Below are positions 18,189 to 27,129 of a DNA stretch of 64,000 nucleotides, in pieces. The stretch comes from Rhizobium sp. L51/94 (GTDB lineage: Bacteria; Pseudomonadota; Alphaproteobacteria; Rhizobiales; Rhizobiaceae): positions 1,792,001 through 1,856,000 of the forward strand of contig NZ_CP072141.1 of the NCBI RefSeq assembly GCF_019355555.1, written 5' to 3'. Under the pieces are notes generated by a model. The model ran no database searches. It was not told the origin of the DNA and saw only the letters and a list, made by a program, of their open reading frames with translations. Positions within the stretch are counted from its first letter, which is position 1, and each line of letters opens with the position of its first letter. The position numbers and the translations under genes were made by a program.

Positions 18189-19778
18189 ATGGCAATGACG
18201 CGGAGACGTTTCATGGGTGAAGGTGACAAGGCAACGGCTGCCTTAGTAATCGGCGGGGGTGCTGCCCGGGCAGGCTCGCGACCGGTCGACGTCATCATCG
18301 TCGGAGCCGGATCTGCGGGATCCGTGCTTGCGACACGGCTCAGTGCCGATCCCCATCGTCACGTGCTGTTGCTGGAGGCCGGCCCCAGCTTTGCACCGAC
18401 GGGCTACCCGAAAAGCCTGACCGACGCCGGCACTGTCGGTACGCCCGATTTCGACTGGCACTACCACAGCGACGACAAGGAAAGGCTCGGCCATGACATT
18501 CCGCTGCCACGCGGCCGGGTCGTCGGCGGCAGCTCGGCAGTCAACGGTACTGTCGCCATGCGGGCACGACCGTCAGATTTTGCGCGCTGGGCAGCGCGCG
18601 GAATTAAGGGATGGTCCTGGAATGAAGTGTCTGCCGCGTTCGAGGCGCTGGAGAACACCCCGACCGGCGACAGCGCCGTTCACGGTCGATCCGGCCCTTT
18701 CCCGATCAGGCAGCGCACCCTTAGCGAACTGACGCCGTCGTCGAGAGCCTTCGTCCAGGCCGCCCGCCACCTTGGCCTTGCCGACGTGCAGGATTTCAAC
18801 GGCGACGCTGCGGACGGGGCAGGGGCATACCCGCTGAACGTCGTCGACGAGATGCGGATGAACACCGGCATCGTCTATCTGACCGCCGAGGTCCGTGCCC
18901 GTTCGAACCTTGCGATCCGCAGCGGGTCCGAAGTGGACAACATTGTCTTTAGCGGCCATCGCGCCACGGGCGTTCGGCTGGTCTCCGGAGAAGTCCTCAC
19001 AGCAGGCGAAATCATCCTTTCGGGCGGGGCATTCGGCAGTCCGGCCATTCTCCTTCGCTCCGGCATCGGTCCGGCCAGCGATCTGCGTGCTCTGGAAATC
19101 CCGGTGCTGGCGGGTCTGCCGGTCGGCGCACGTCTCCAGGACCATCCGTTCTTCTACAATGTCTACGCGCTGAAGGCGTCGGAAAAAGCCATGAGACCTG
19201 CGGCCGGCGCGCTTGTCTGGACGGGCTCATCTTTGTCGGTCGGCGGCGAACTCGATCTTCAGGTGTCCGCCACGCACTTCATCGACCCGAAGGCCAGCCC
19301 CACCGGTGGAGCGATCGTTCTCGCCGCCGCCGTAACCCTGCCGCGGTCCATTGGCTCCTTCCATCTGACGTCGCGCGATCCGCGCATCGCGCCGCGCATT
19401 CACTACAATTTCTTCGACGACCCCAGCGATCTCGACAGGATGGTGGAGGCGGTCAGACTCTCCCGGGAGATCGGCAGAACGGCGCCGTTCGCAGGCATGG
19501 TTGACCACGAGATGGCACCGGGGGCTGGCATCCAGAGCGACGCGGACCTGCGCGCCAACATCGTCGCCAATATCGCAGCCTACCAGCATCCGACTTCGAC
19601 GGTCCCGATGGGGCCGGACACCGACGACACCGCCGTCGTCGATGCCTTTGGGGGCGTGCGCGGTTTCCAGGGCCTTCGTGTCGTCGATGCCTCCATCCTG
19701 CCGGACATTCCATCGGTTCCAACCAACGTCACCACCATCATGGTCGCCGAGCGGATCGCCGCCCGCATCCTCGCCTAG
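18189..19778 (+). CDS. GMC family FAD-dependent oxidoreductase, possibly Tat-exported
   Basis: 529 residues. The FAD motif is VDVIIVGAGSAGSVLATRL (about residues 33-51); GMC signatures are RGRVVGGSSAVNGTVAMRA and LSGGAFGSPAILLRSGIG. The C-terminal catalytic region has QHPTSTVPMG with the conserved His and VPTNVTTIM with the Asn. Ahead of the FAD domain is TRRRFMG followed by a hydrophobic stretch (AALVIGG), resembling a twin-arginine signal, though acidic residues inside it are unusual. The family oxidises alcohols or sugars. It begins a plus-strand redox cluster reaching 23529. Starts at 18189 and 18195 are both possible. Confidence 0.85.
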   Translation: MAMTRRRFMGEGDKATAALVIGGGAARAGSRPVDVIIVGAGSAGSVLATRLSADPHRHVLLLEAGPSFAPTGYPKSLTDAGTVGTPDFDWHYHSDDKERLGHDIPLPRGRVVGGSSAVNGTVAMRARPSDFARWAARGIKGWSWNEVSAAFEALENTPTGDSAVHGRSGPFPIRQRTLSELTPSSRAFVQAARHLGLADVQDFNGDAADGAGAYPLNVVDEMRMNTGIVYLTAEVRARSNLAIRSGSEVDNIVFSGHRATGVRLVSGEVLTAGEIILSGGAFGSPAILLRSGIGPASDLRALEIPVLAGLPVGARLQDHPFFYNVYALKASEKAMRPAAGALVWTGSSLSVGGELDLQVSATHFIDPKASPTGGAIVLAAAVTLPRSIGSFHLTSRDPRIAPRIHYNFFDDPSDLDRMVEAVRLSREIGRTAPFAGMVDHEMAPGAGIQSDADLRANIVANIAAYQHPTSTVPMGPDTDDTAVVDAFGGVRGFQGLRVVDASILPDIPSVPTNVTTIMVAERIAARILA

Positions 19779-19822
19779 CTCGAATTTCCCTCCGATTAGA
19801 GCCTCTCAGAAGGACGCTTCCC

Positions 19823-20674
19823 ATGTCGCAGACAACATCCAGGAACTGGCTGATCACCGGCGTATCGTCGGGTCTCGGCCGCACCCTTGCGCAAGCCGCG
19901 CTGGCTCAGGGCGATCATGTGGTCGGCACGGTTCGCAATGCCGCCAACAAGGCCGAGTTCGAGGCTGTCGCACCGGGCCGCTCGTCTGCCGTCGTCCTCG
20001 ATGTTACCGATGTTGCTTCCGTGGAGGCCGGGCTCGCTGAGGCGGCCACCCTGTTCGGTGGCCGGATCGACGTCCTTGTCAACAATGCCGGATGGGGGAT
20101 GCTGGGCGCGGTCGAGGAGACCAGCGAGACCGAGGCGAAGGCGGTGTTCGACACCAACTTCTTCGGCCAGCTCAATGTCTTGCGGGCGGCACTGCCGATC
20201 ATGCGGGCTGCAGGAACCGGTCACATCGTCGCCGCATCCGCCGTCGGCGGGTTTACGGGCTTTGCCGGGCTTGGGGTGTACTCTGCGGCAAAGGCTGCGG
20301 TCGACATCATGAACGAGGCTCTGGCGCAAGAGGTCGCGCCGTTCGGGATCAAGGTGACAATCCTGACACTGGGCATTTTCCGCACCAACTTCGCCTCGTC
20401 ATCGCTGAAGCATGTCGGCCAGACGATTGCCGCCTATGAGGACAACCCCGTCGGCAAGTTCCGTGGATTCATGGACCAGATCTCCGGCAAGCAGCCGAAC
20501 GATCCCCAGCGTGGTGCCGAGGCAATTCTCAAGCTCGTCGCCTCCGAAAAGCCGCCTCTGCATCTTGCGCTTGGAGACGACGCGGTCGCCGTCATGGAAC
20601 GCAAGATGGCGTCGATGAAGAGCGATATCGATGCCTGGCGCGAAGTCAGTGCATCGGTCGTGTTCCCGAAATGA
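19823..20674 (+). CDS. SDR family oxidoreductase
   Basis: 283 residues. The cofactor motif is LITGVSSGLGRTLA, then LDVTD, NNAGWG, and the catalytic Ser in AASAVGG with YSAAK. The length and WLITGVSSGLG opening fit the group often named oxidoreductase/short-chain dehydrogenase next to LysR genes. AAGGAC eight bases upstream supports the start. It follows the GMC gene by 44 bp and is followed by a second SDR after 52 bp, so a common transcript is likely. Confidence 0.88.
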   Translation: MSQTTSRNWLITGVSSGLGRTLAQAALAQGDHVVGTVRNAANKAEFEAVAPGRSSAVVLDVTDVASVEAGLAEAATLFGGRIDVLVNNAGWGMLGAVEETSETEAKAVFDTNFFGQLNVLRAALPIMRAAGTGHIVAASAVGGFTGFAGLGVYSAAKAAVDIMNEALAQEVAPFGIKVTILTLGIFRTNFASSSLKHVGQTIAAYEDNPVGKFRGFMDQISGKQPNDPQRGAEAILKLVASEKPPLHLALGDDAVAVMERKMASMKSDIDAWREVSASVVFPK

Positions 20675-20726
20675 CCAAACAGAACGTCCCGCCGCTGATC
20701 TCGTATTTTCACCCAGGAGCATTCCC

Positions 20727-21470
20727 ATGACATCCCTAGCAGGCAAGGTTGCGCTGATCACCGGTGCATCGCGTGGCATCGGCCGGGCGATTGGCGAGCG
20801 GCTCGGACGCGAGGGCGCTACGGTGGCGATCAACTATCGCAGCCGTCCCGAGGAAGCGGCGGACGCGGTTCGGGCGGTCGAGGAGGCCGGCGGCGTGGCG
20901 CGCGCCTTCCAGGCCGATGTTGCCAACATGGCGGACATCGGCCGGCTGTTTTCGGAAGTCGATGCTGCCTTTGGCGGCCTCGACATCGTCGTCGCCAATG
21001 CAGGACTACCGTTCATCGGCGTGGCAGTCGTTGACGTCAGGGAGGAGGATTTCGATCGGATCTTCGGACTGAACGCCAAGGGTTCGTTCTTTGTGCTTCA
21101 GGAAGCGGCCAAGCGCGTATGCAACGGCGGACGGATCATCGATATTTCGACATCGACAACCGCGTTCACGGCACAGGGGATGGGGCTGCACGCCGCTTCG
21201 AAGGCCGGATCGAAGCTGATCGTGGAGGTCCTTGCGATTGAACTCGGCCATCGTGCGATCACGGTCAACTCGGTCATGCCCGGCGCGACCAACACCGAGT
21301 TCATCAAGGATGCGCCGCAGGAAGAGCGGGACCGCATCGCTGCCGGCTCACCGCTTGGACGCCTTGGCGAGCCCGACGAAATCGCCGATGTCGTCGCCTT
21401 CCTCGCCTCCGATCAGGCGCGATGGCTGACGGGGCAACACATCCTGGCGAATGGCGGAGCGAGGGTATGA
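20727..21470 (+). CDS. SDR family protein with His in place of the catalytic Tyr
   Basis: 247 residues. The cofactor site TGASRGIGRAIG and NAG (VVANAGLPF) are intact and the C-terminus is LANGGARV. At the active site, however, the sequence is GLHAASKAG: the Tyr of the YxxxK motif is replaced by His (codon CAC near 21189), while the upstream Ser (IDISTST) and the Lys remain. Either the enzyme uses His as the acid/base, is weakly active, or has a non-catalytic role. AGGAGC supports the 20727 start. Its stop overlaps the next gene by four bases (ATGA). Confidence 0.85.
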   Translation: MTSLAGKVALITGASRGIGRAIGERLGREGATVAINYRSRPEEAADAVRAVEEAGGVARAFQADVANMADIGRLFSEVDAAFGGLDIVVANAGLPFIGVAVVDVREEDFDRIFGLNAKGSFFVLQEAAKRVCNGGRIIDISTSTTAFTAQGMGLHAASKAGSKLIVEVLAIELGHRAITVNSVMPGATNTEFIKDAPQEERDRIAAGSPLGRLGEPDEIADVVAFLASDQARWLTGQHILANGGARV

Positions 21471-21913
21471 CCAAGAGCTATGTCGCCGTCTACACCGCGA
21501 CCATTAGCGCAAGTCCGGAGCGGATCTGGGCTGTCGTCCGCGATTTCGCAACAGTTGCATCGTGGAACCCCATTGCCCGCGAGAGCCGTCTGGTGGGCGA
21601 GCGGGAACGGGAGCTGATCACCTCCGACGGGACGCTTGTCCGCGAGCGGATGATCAAATGTGACGACGACGCACGTCATCTCACCTACCAGATGGTGACA
21701 TTCCCTATTCCCGTCACCGAGCAGACGAACCAGATCCTTGTCGTTGCAGGCAAATCTGACGACGAGACGAACATCCGGTTCGAGGCGTCGTTCATTCCGG
21801 CCGACGGGGCGGATTCGAACGTGATACAGGGCATCAATCTTTCGGCGTTTGCGTCGGCATCTGAAGGTCTTGCCCGTCATTTGGGGGTTGCCCTGGTGAG
21901 GGCGTCTCTCTAA
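21467..21913 (+). CDS. SRPBCC family protein
   Basis: 148 residues. The opening VYTATISASPERIWAVVRDFATVASWNP is the canonical start of the polyketide cyclase/START-like SRPBCC fold, a hydrophobic ligand-binding cavity. The later part has ITSDGTLVRERMIKCDDD and FEASFIPAD strands. It may bind or transform the small molecule handled by the adjacent dehydrogenases. The ATG at 21467 overlaps the upstream SDR stop codon, implying translational coupling. Confidence 0.8.
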   Translation: MTKSYVAVYTATISASPERIWAVVRDFATVASWNPIARESRLVGERERELITSDGTLVRERMIKCDDDARHLTYQMVTFPIPVTEQTNQILVVAGKSDDETNIRFEASFIPADGADSNVIQGINLSAFASASEGLARHLGVALVRASL

Positions 21914-21997
21914 TGCTGGTTGTGGCCTCTCTATAGAATGAGGCCCTCGAACACGGGTCTTGGCGGGATGTCCGTCAACCTGCTGAAGGACTGCCTA

Positions 21998-22918
21998 GTG
22001 CTTGACCTGAATGACGTCCGCTACTTCGTTCAGGTCGTCGACAGCGGAGGGCTGACGGCTGCAAGCCGCAGCACGGGTATTCCGAAGTCGACCCTGAGCC
22101 ATCGGCTCCAGCAGCTCGAGGCAGGCCTGGGTGTGCGCCTGGTCAACCGGACGTCACGGGCGCAGACACTGACCGAGGCGGGCTCCTTGTTCTATCGCCA
22201 CGCTCTTGTCATGCTCCAGAGTGCAGAAATGGCGGAAAATTCGGTTCGCCAAAGGCTGGATGAGCCGACGGGGGTCGTCAAATTTACGACGGCGATCGCA
22301 ACCTCCATGTATGTCCTGCGCCATATCATACCGCAGTTTGCGATCGATCATCCCAAGATCAACCTCGTCCAGCACACGGGCGACGAGCAGACCGACATCA
22401 TCGGCGGCGCCTTCGACCTGGCGATCCGGGCCCACGAGGGACAAATGACCGACTCGGCCCTGGTGCAGCGTACATTGTCTCCGGCACCCTGGTTCATCTT
22501 CGCGGCTCCCTGCTATCTCCAGCATCGCGGTGAGCCAACCACGCCGGACGATCTTTTGGAGCATGACCTTCTGGCGATGTATCGTCCCGGGCAGGCGACC
22601 GTCTGGAAGCTCAGCCATCCCTTGATGGGCGATCGCTCGCTTGCGGTCCAACCCCGGATGGCGGGCAATGACCTGATGATGCTGAAACAAGCGGCGGCGG
22701 ACGGGATCGGCATCACGGCGCTTCCGGGTTACATTTGTCGGGAGGAATTGCTCGAGGGAAAGCTGCAAAGGGTGATGCCGGAATGGCTGGCGGGCAAGGC
22801 GGTCATCACGGCGGTATTGCCTTTCCGGGATTATGTGCTGCCATCGGTGCGTGCGTTTCTCGACTACCTCATCATCGAGCTGCCCAAAGTGGTCAACCCT
22901 GATCCTGGCTCACCATAG
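21998..22918 (+). CDS. LysR family transcriptional regulator
   Basis: 306 residues from a GTG at 21998, preceded by AAGGA about eight bases upstream; ATG at 21968 would add ten residues. The HTH is DLNDVRYFVQVVDSGGLTAASR with IPKSTLSHRLQQLEAGLGVRL, followed by the LysR effector domain (GVVKFTTAIATSMYVL, DLAIRAHEG). It probably controls the surrounding redox cluster and/or the FMN reductase 35 bp downstream; the inducer is unknown. Unusually for LysR it lies in the same direction as its likely targets. Confidence 0.88.
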   Translation: MLDLNDVRYFVQVVDSGGLTAASRSTGIPKSTLSHRLQQLEAGLGVRLVNRTSRAQTLTEAGSLFYRHALVMLQSAEMAENSVRQRLDEPTGVVKFTTAIATSMYVLRHIIPQFAIDHPKINLVQHTGDEQTDIIGGAFDLAIRAHEGQMTDSALVQRTLSPAPWFIFAAPCYLQHRGEPTTPDDLLEHDLLAMYRPGQATVWKLSHPLMGDRSLAVQPRMAGNDLMMLKQAAADGIGITALPGYICREELLEGKLQRVMPEWLAGKAVITAVLPFRDYVLPSVRAFLDYLIIELPKVVNPDPGSP

Positions 22919-22953
22919 TTCGCCATTTGTCAGCAATCTCAGTCGGAGCCTTC

Positions 22954-23529
22954 ATGTCCCAGTCCAAGTCGCTGCACTTCGTGACCCTTCTCGGAAGCCT
23001 GCGTCATGGCTCCTACAATGCCGCCATCGCGCGGGCCCTGCCGTCCTTGTCTCCCGACGGTGTGACGATCGCAGCGCTTGGTTCGATCGGTTCGTTTCCG
23101 CTCTATGACGAGGATTTGGAGAAGACGGGGTTCCCGGCCGATGTGATGGCCATGGGCGACACGATCCGTCTGGCCGATGGCGTCATCATCGTCACGCCGG
23201 AGTACAACTACTCCGTCCCCGGCGCTCTCAAGAACGCTCTGGACTGGCTTTCGCGTCTCCCGAACCAGCCGTTTGCGGGCAAGCCAGTGGCGATCCAGAC
23301 GGCGTCACGCGGCATGCTGGGCGGCGTCCGCGCCCAGTACCATCTCCGACAAATCCTTGTGTATCTGGATGCAGCCGTACTCAACAAGCCGGAGGTGATG
23401 ATCGGGCATGTCCCCGGCAACGTCGATGGAGAGCCGCCCGAGCTCACCGATGAAGAGACGCGCCAGCACCTGTCAAAGCAGATTGCCGCATTCGCGCACT
23501 TCTCTGAAGGTACAAAGACCAGCATTTAA
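22954..23529 (+). CDS. NADPH-dependent FMN reductase
   Basis: 191-residue flavodoxin-like reductase. The phosphate-binding loop LLGSLRHGSYNAAIARAL and the signature TPEYNYSVPGALKNALDWLSR identify the azoreductase/chromate reductase-like family (YieF, ArsH relatives). It should transfer electrons from NADPH to FMN, quinones or azo compounds. Start at 22954 (FMSQSK) is preferred over 22927 because the fold begins only five residues later. Last gene of the plus-strand cluster beginning at 18189. Confidence 0.88.
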   Translation: MSQSKSLHFVTLLGSLRHGSYNAAIARALPSLSPDGVTIAALGSIGSFPLYDEDLEKTGFPADVMAMGDTIRLADGVIIVTPEYNYSVPGALKNALDWLSRLPNQPFAGKPVAIQTASRGMLGGVRAQYHLRQILVYLDAAVLNKPEVMIGHVPGNVDGEPPELTDEETRQHLSKQIAAFAHFSEGTKTSI

Positions 23530-24040
23530 TCACCTTAATGATACTTTAAGATGTCTGTCTTGCCGCGGTCATCGGAACGAGGGCTTTGATCGTTCATTTC
23601 CTCGGACATACCGTCTTGGATAGGCAGGCTAATCATTCCGTCAGATTTCTTTAACTGAGAGCGACCGATCCAAATTGAGAGATCGGGCCATAAGCTTTGA
23701 AATGGATGATCAGGCACATGACCCAACGGTGCATTCTAAAGCCCGTCGATCCCTACAGCGGCAAGATCTACAGCACTGGCTGGAAGCAGCCGGGTCGCGG
23801 AACCCGGTCTGTTCTGGAGAAGGCCTGCGGCAAAGTGCTTGCGGCGGATTTCTCTATGGCGCGCTCATCAGTCCAGGGGGTCTGAGCCTCGACGTCTTTC
23901 TCAAGGGGCACCGATGCCTGTTGCGAAACGCGCGGCTCGTCGAGTTCTTGGAGAATAACCAAGCTCCAGCGGAATAAACAGCGGCCTTTCAAAACCGAAC
24001 CCGGGGCCGGAATTGCCCCATAATCACCGAGGATATGAAT
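23530..24040. other. Intergenic stretch with one weak small reading frame
   Basis: About 500 bp before the cupin gene. One frame on the plus strand (23718-23885, listed separately) has sensible composition but little else. No RNA gene or repeat recognised. Confidence 0.4.
23718..23885 (+). CDS. Possible 55-residue hypothetical protein
   Basis: Reads MTQRCILKPVDPYSGKIYST and then a basic stretch (GWKQPGRGTRSVLEKACGK). The composition is protein-like and basic, with an AGG four bases before the ATG. No family recognised. It overlaps a longer alternative frame at 23675-23977, so coding status is doubtful. Confidence 0.2.
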   Translation: MTQRCILKPVDPYSGKIYSTGWKQPGRGTRSVLEKACGKVLAADFSMARSSVQGV

Positions 24041-24529
24041 ATGAAACCGACATACGTGCATCGCGAAAAACCCGATGCCTACCTGTTCCTTGGCGTCGTC
24101 ATGCGCGTGCTCCTCACAAGCGAGGACACGGGTGGACAGTTTACAATGATCGAGGGGACGATGCCGCCCAAGGGCGACGGCGGGCTCCACGTTCATCGCG
24201 ACGACGACGAGAGCATGACACTCCTGGAAGGCGCGCTGGACGTGACGGTCGGGGAGGTCGGCTTCCGGCTGGAAGCGGGCCAGTCGTATTTCGCCCCGCG
24301 CGGCGTGCCGCACAGGTTGCGAAATACGGGTACGGTTCCCGCCCGAGGTCTCCTCGTGACGACGCCGGGTGGCTTCGATTCCTTTGTCGCACGAGCGGGC
24401 ATTCCGGTTCACAACGGAGTGGTGCCGATATTGCCGCCACCTTCGCCTGAAGGGATGGGAGCGCTTCTCGAATTGGCGGCCCAGTACGGGATTACAGTTC
24501 TGGAACCGCCGGCGGGCCTTCCTTCCTGA
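24041..24529 (+). CDS. Cupin domain protein
   Basis: 162 residues. Cupin motif 1 is GGLHVHRDDDESMTLLEGAL (two His and Glu as metal ligands, then G) and motif 2 is YFAPRGVPHRLRN (second His). The fold binds a metal and may act as a small-molecule dioxygenase, isomerase or sensor; the substrate is unknown. GAGG about eight bases before 24041 supports this start over the ATG at 24035. Single gene, convergent with the methyltransferase downstream. Confidence 0.82.
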   Translation: MKPTYVHREKPDAYLFLGVVMRVLLTSEDTGGQFTMIEGTMPPKGDGGLHVHRDDDESMTLLEGALDVTVGEVGFRLEAGQSYFAPRGVPHRLRNTGTVPARGLLVTTPGGFDSFVARAGIPVHNGVVPILPPPSPEGMGALLELAAQYGITVLEPPAGLPS

Positions 24530-24676
24530 AGTCGCTCCGAGAGCTTGCCGGGCATTCGTGCCTGGCAAGCTTTCGGGTTTTGACAGGCACCTCACCAATC
24601 CACCCGGCATGGGTTTTGATGTCCGCTTTTGAGCTCACGCTCTGAAGCACATGGTCGGCGCGCCCGTCCCCCGACC

Positions 24677-25198
24677 TCAATACGCCGAAAACCGCGATCT
24701 CATTGCCGCTTCCTCCTGGACGATGCGGATGATCAGCGGGATGGCGTAAAACGGCAGGCCGGCAGCCAGGGTGAGGGGAGCGTTCATGAGCAGAGCGAAG
24801 CCGATCAACTCCGGCAGGATATTCAGGAAGTAATTCGGATGTCGCACCCACCGGAACAGCGCATGGGTGACCAAAACGTGCTCACGGGCAATCAGGAGCT
24901 TCACCGTCCAGAGGGAGCCGAGCAGCCGGACCACGACCACCAGCGCTACGACCCCGATCGTATACAGAATGACGCCAATCCAGAAGGCGGCGTCAATGGG
25001 GTGCGCCTGGAAGGCACCTTCGGTCATGGCGCTGATATAGAAGGCGATGTGCGCGAGCGCCAGGATAGCCGTATTGCGCGCACCGATCTCCACGGCACCC
25101 TCTCGCTTCAACGCCGCCTCGTGGCGAAGCGATACGACGAGCATGGCGACACGGAAGGCAACCGCAACCATGCAGAAAATGATGAGACCCAGGGGCAT
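24677..25198 (-). CDS. Isoprenylcysteine carboxyl methyltransferase-like membrane protein
   Basis: 173 residues with four to five membrane segments. The C-terminal RWVRHPNYFLNILPELIGFALL and IVQEEAAM form the ICMT/PEMT-like methyl-donor site (the RHPxY and E-E patterns). Bacterial members methylate unknown lipids or small molecules; no prenylated proteins are implied. The ATG at 25198 follows AAGGAT by seven bases, better than the TTG at 25213. About 250 bp without a gene separates it from the next minus-strand gene. Confidence 0.8.
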   Translation of the reverse strand: MPLGLIIFCMVAVAFRVAMLVVSLRHEAALKREGAVEIGARNTAILALAHIAFYISAMTEGAFQAHPIDAAFWIGVILYTIGVVALVVVVRLLGSLWTVKLLIAREHVLVTHALFRWVRHPNYFLNILPELIGFALLMNAPLTLAAGLPFYAIPLIIRIVQEEAAMRSRFSAY

Positions 25199-25447
25199 AT
25201 GAAATCCTTTCAATTGAGCGTCTTGCCGATGAACGCAACACCGGCGAAACCGGTGGTCGCTGCCCGAAGGCCTGCCTCAAGCCGTCTGCATGAGAAGGCA
25301 CGGTCGCCCGGCAATGATACGCAGTGTGAGCCGAATGTTGGTGGGGGGCAGGATGACGTTATAAACCTTCAAGCCCACGGCTGCGTATTGCCGCGGCTTG
25401 ATCGCGCGCCGGGTCGTCAATGTGTCGGGTGACGGGACACCTGTCGT

Positions 25448-26455
25448 TCAAGTGGACAGGCGCGGTTTGACCTCGCGACCGAGCAGTTCGATCGACCGCA
25501 GCATCGCCGGCTGGTCGCTCGCTGCAGAACTCATCTGGAACGTCAGGCGGTCGATGCCACCCAGTTCCTCGGATGTCTGCCGGATCTTGGTCGCCACCGC
25601 ATCGGGATCACCGACGAGGAACGATCCACCGGGACGAACCAGGTTGTCGAACTGGGCGCGGGTCGACGGTGGCCAGCCCCGCTCGAGGCCGATCTTGGTG
25701 AACATCGCCTGCCATCCGGGGAAGAACCGATCCTCCGCCTCGCGCTGGGATTCTCCCACGAAGCCAAGGGCATGAATACCGACGCGCAGTGTTTCGGCGG
25801 TGTGCCCGGCGCGCGCTCCGGCCTCCCGGTAAAGGTCGACCAGCGGTCGAAACCGCCTGAACTCGCCGCCGATGATTGCAACCATCAGCGGAAGGCCCAG
25901 CAGGCCGGCTCGAACGAAGGATTGCGGCGTGCCACCCACTCCAAGCCATATCGGCATCTTTTTCTGCGCAGGTCGTGGGTAGACACCCTGGCCGTCAAGC
26001 GGAGCACGGAAACGGCCGGACCACGTCACATTCGTCTCGTCGCGCAGGGCAAGCAGCAGCTCCAGCTTTTCTTCCGACAGTGCGTCGTAATCCCTGAGGT
26101 CAAGACCGAACAGCGGATAGGCCTCGATCGAGGATCCCCGGCCCACGACGATTTCTGCCCGTCCCCGGGAAATCAGGTCCAGTGTCGCAAACTCCTGGAA
26201 GACGCGGACAGGGTCGGCGGCGCCGAGCACCGTCACCGCGCTCGTCAGGCGGATGGATTTCGTCCGGGCAGCGGCTGCGGCAAGGATCACGGCAGGTGCA
26301 CTGTCGAGATAGTCGCCGCGGTGGTGCTCGCCAATGCCGAACACGTCCAGTCCTGCCGTATCGGCCATCACGATCTCGTCGAGCAGGAACCCCATACGGT
26401 CCATATCGCCGACGCCAGGGACGGTCGCGGCAAAACTGTCAATTCCGATTTCCAA
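25448..26455 (-). CDS. LLM class flavin-dependent oxidoreductase
   Basis: 335-residue luciferase-like monooxygenase (TIM barrel, uses reduced flavin). Typical blocks are DVFGIGEHHRGDYLDSAPAV, IRLTSAVTVLGAADPVRVFQ, LISRGRAEIVVGRGSS and KKMPIWLGVGGTPQSFVRA. It probably oxygenates a small organic substrate using flavin supplied by a reductase, possibly the FMN reductase at 22954, but that link is inference. Confidence 0.9.
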   Translation of the reverse strand: MEIGIDSFAATVPGVGDMDRMGFLLDEIVMADTAGLDVFGIGEHHRGDYLDSAPAVILAAAAARTKSIRLTSAVTVLGAADPVRVFQEFATLDLISRGRAEIVVGRGSSIEAYPLFGLDLRDYDALSEEKLELLLALRDETNVTWSGRFRAPLDGQGVYPRPAQKKMPIWLGVGGTPQSFVRAGLLGLPLMVAIIGGEFRRFRPLVDLYREAGARAGHTAETLRVGIHALGFVGESQREAEDRFFPGWQAMFTKIGLERGWPPSTRAQFDNLVRPGGSFLVGDPDAVATKIRQTSEELGGIDRLTFQMSSAASDQPAMLRSIELLGREVKPRLST

Positions 26456-26887
26456 GATGTAGTCCCTTCATGCGCAACGTCGATGGATTGGAGAAGCGAT
26501 CTTAGGCGATGACATCCGCCATCGGAAGGGCGACCGCCGGGATGCACCGTCCAACACATCGGACACGGGCTATTTCCCCGGAAGCGTTCATGCATGTCGC
26601 GTCAAGGGGATCCGACCTCGAACATGCAGCATGCCGTTTAGGTATTGTCGATTATCGCGCGCGGGCCGCGACTTCCTCCCACGCTCTGCGGGCAAGGTCG
26701 CCGCGTGCGAAAACCGCCTCCCGGAAAGCAGCCTTGAACAATGCCCAGCGTGATTTAGGAATCCAATTTGCCGAAAGGGTCTAGTACACCGACTGCAAAA
26801 ATAATGACTGTCGGAACTTCTGTCGGACCCAGCATCTAAGGGCCAAAACACTTAGAAAAATTCGGGAAAAAGCATTTAAAATCAAAC
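26456..26887. other. Gene-free stretch beside the tRNA gene
   Basis: About 430 bp with no convincing gene. The part closest to the tRNA (26740-26887) is AT-rich and on the minus strand contains T-rich runs that may end the tRNA transcript. No integrase remnant or duplicated tRNA end is visible. Confidence 0.45.
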
Positions 26888-26964
26888 TGGTCGGAGTGGA
26901 GTGATTCGAACACTCGACCCCCACGTCCCGAACGTGGTGCGCTACCAGACTGCGCTACACTCCG
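26888..26964 (-). tRNA. tRNA-Pro (anticodon CGG)
   Basis: 77 bases. Acceptor arms CGGAGTG and CACTCCG pair fully, followed by the discriminator A and an encoded CCA (26888-26890). The anticodon stem CCACG/CGTGG encloses the loop TTCGGGA, giving anticodon CGG for codon CCG. The T-arm GAGTG-TTCGAAT-CACTC is intact. Confidence 0.96.
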
Positions 26965-27094
26965 TGACCAGTGGCGCTTACTTAAACCAGCCGTTTTGGT
27001 TAGACAAGGCCGAATCTTCGGGGCGCTGTTTTTTGGATGGTCAGGCCGATTTGGCGGTTGGCGACAGGCACGACAGAGCTTTGTCAAAGGGGCA

Positions 27095-27119
27095 GGGTGG
27101 GCGCGATATGGGCCCACCC
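27095..27119 (-). terminator. Stem-loop downstream of the phytase-like gene
   Basis: GGGTGGGC and GCCCACCC form a perfect 8-bp stem with a 9-base loop, starting ten bases after the stop codon on the minus strand. There is only a short T-run beyond it, so it is a probable but not perfect terminator. Confidence 0.5.
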
Positions 27120-27129
27120 CGGCAGGTGG

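Noticed and set aside
26456..27129. Genomic island attachment at the tRNA-Pro gene
   Set aside because: No integrase, no second copy of the tRNA 3' end and no shift in gene content on either side.
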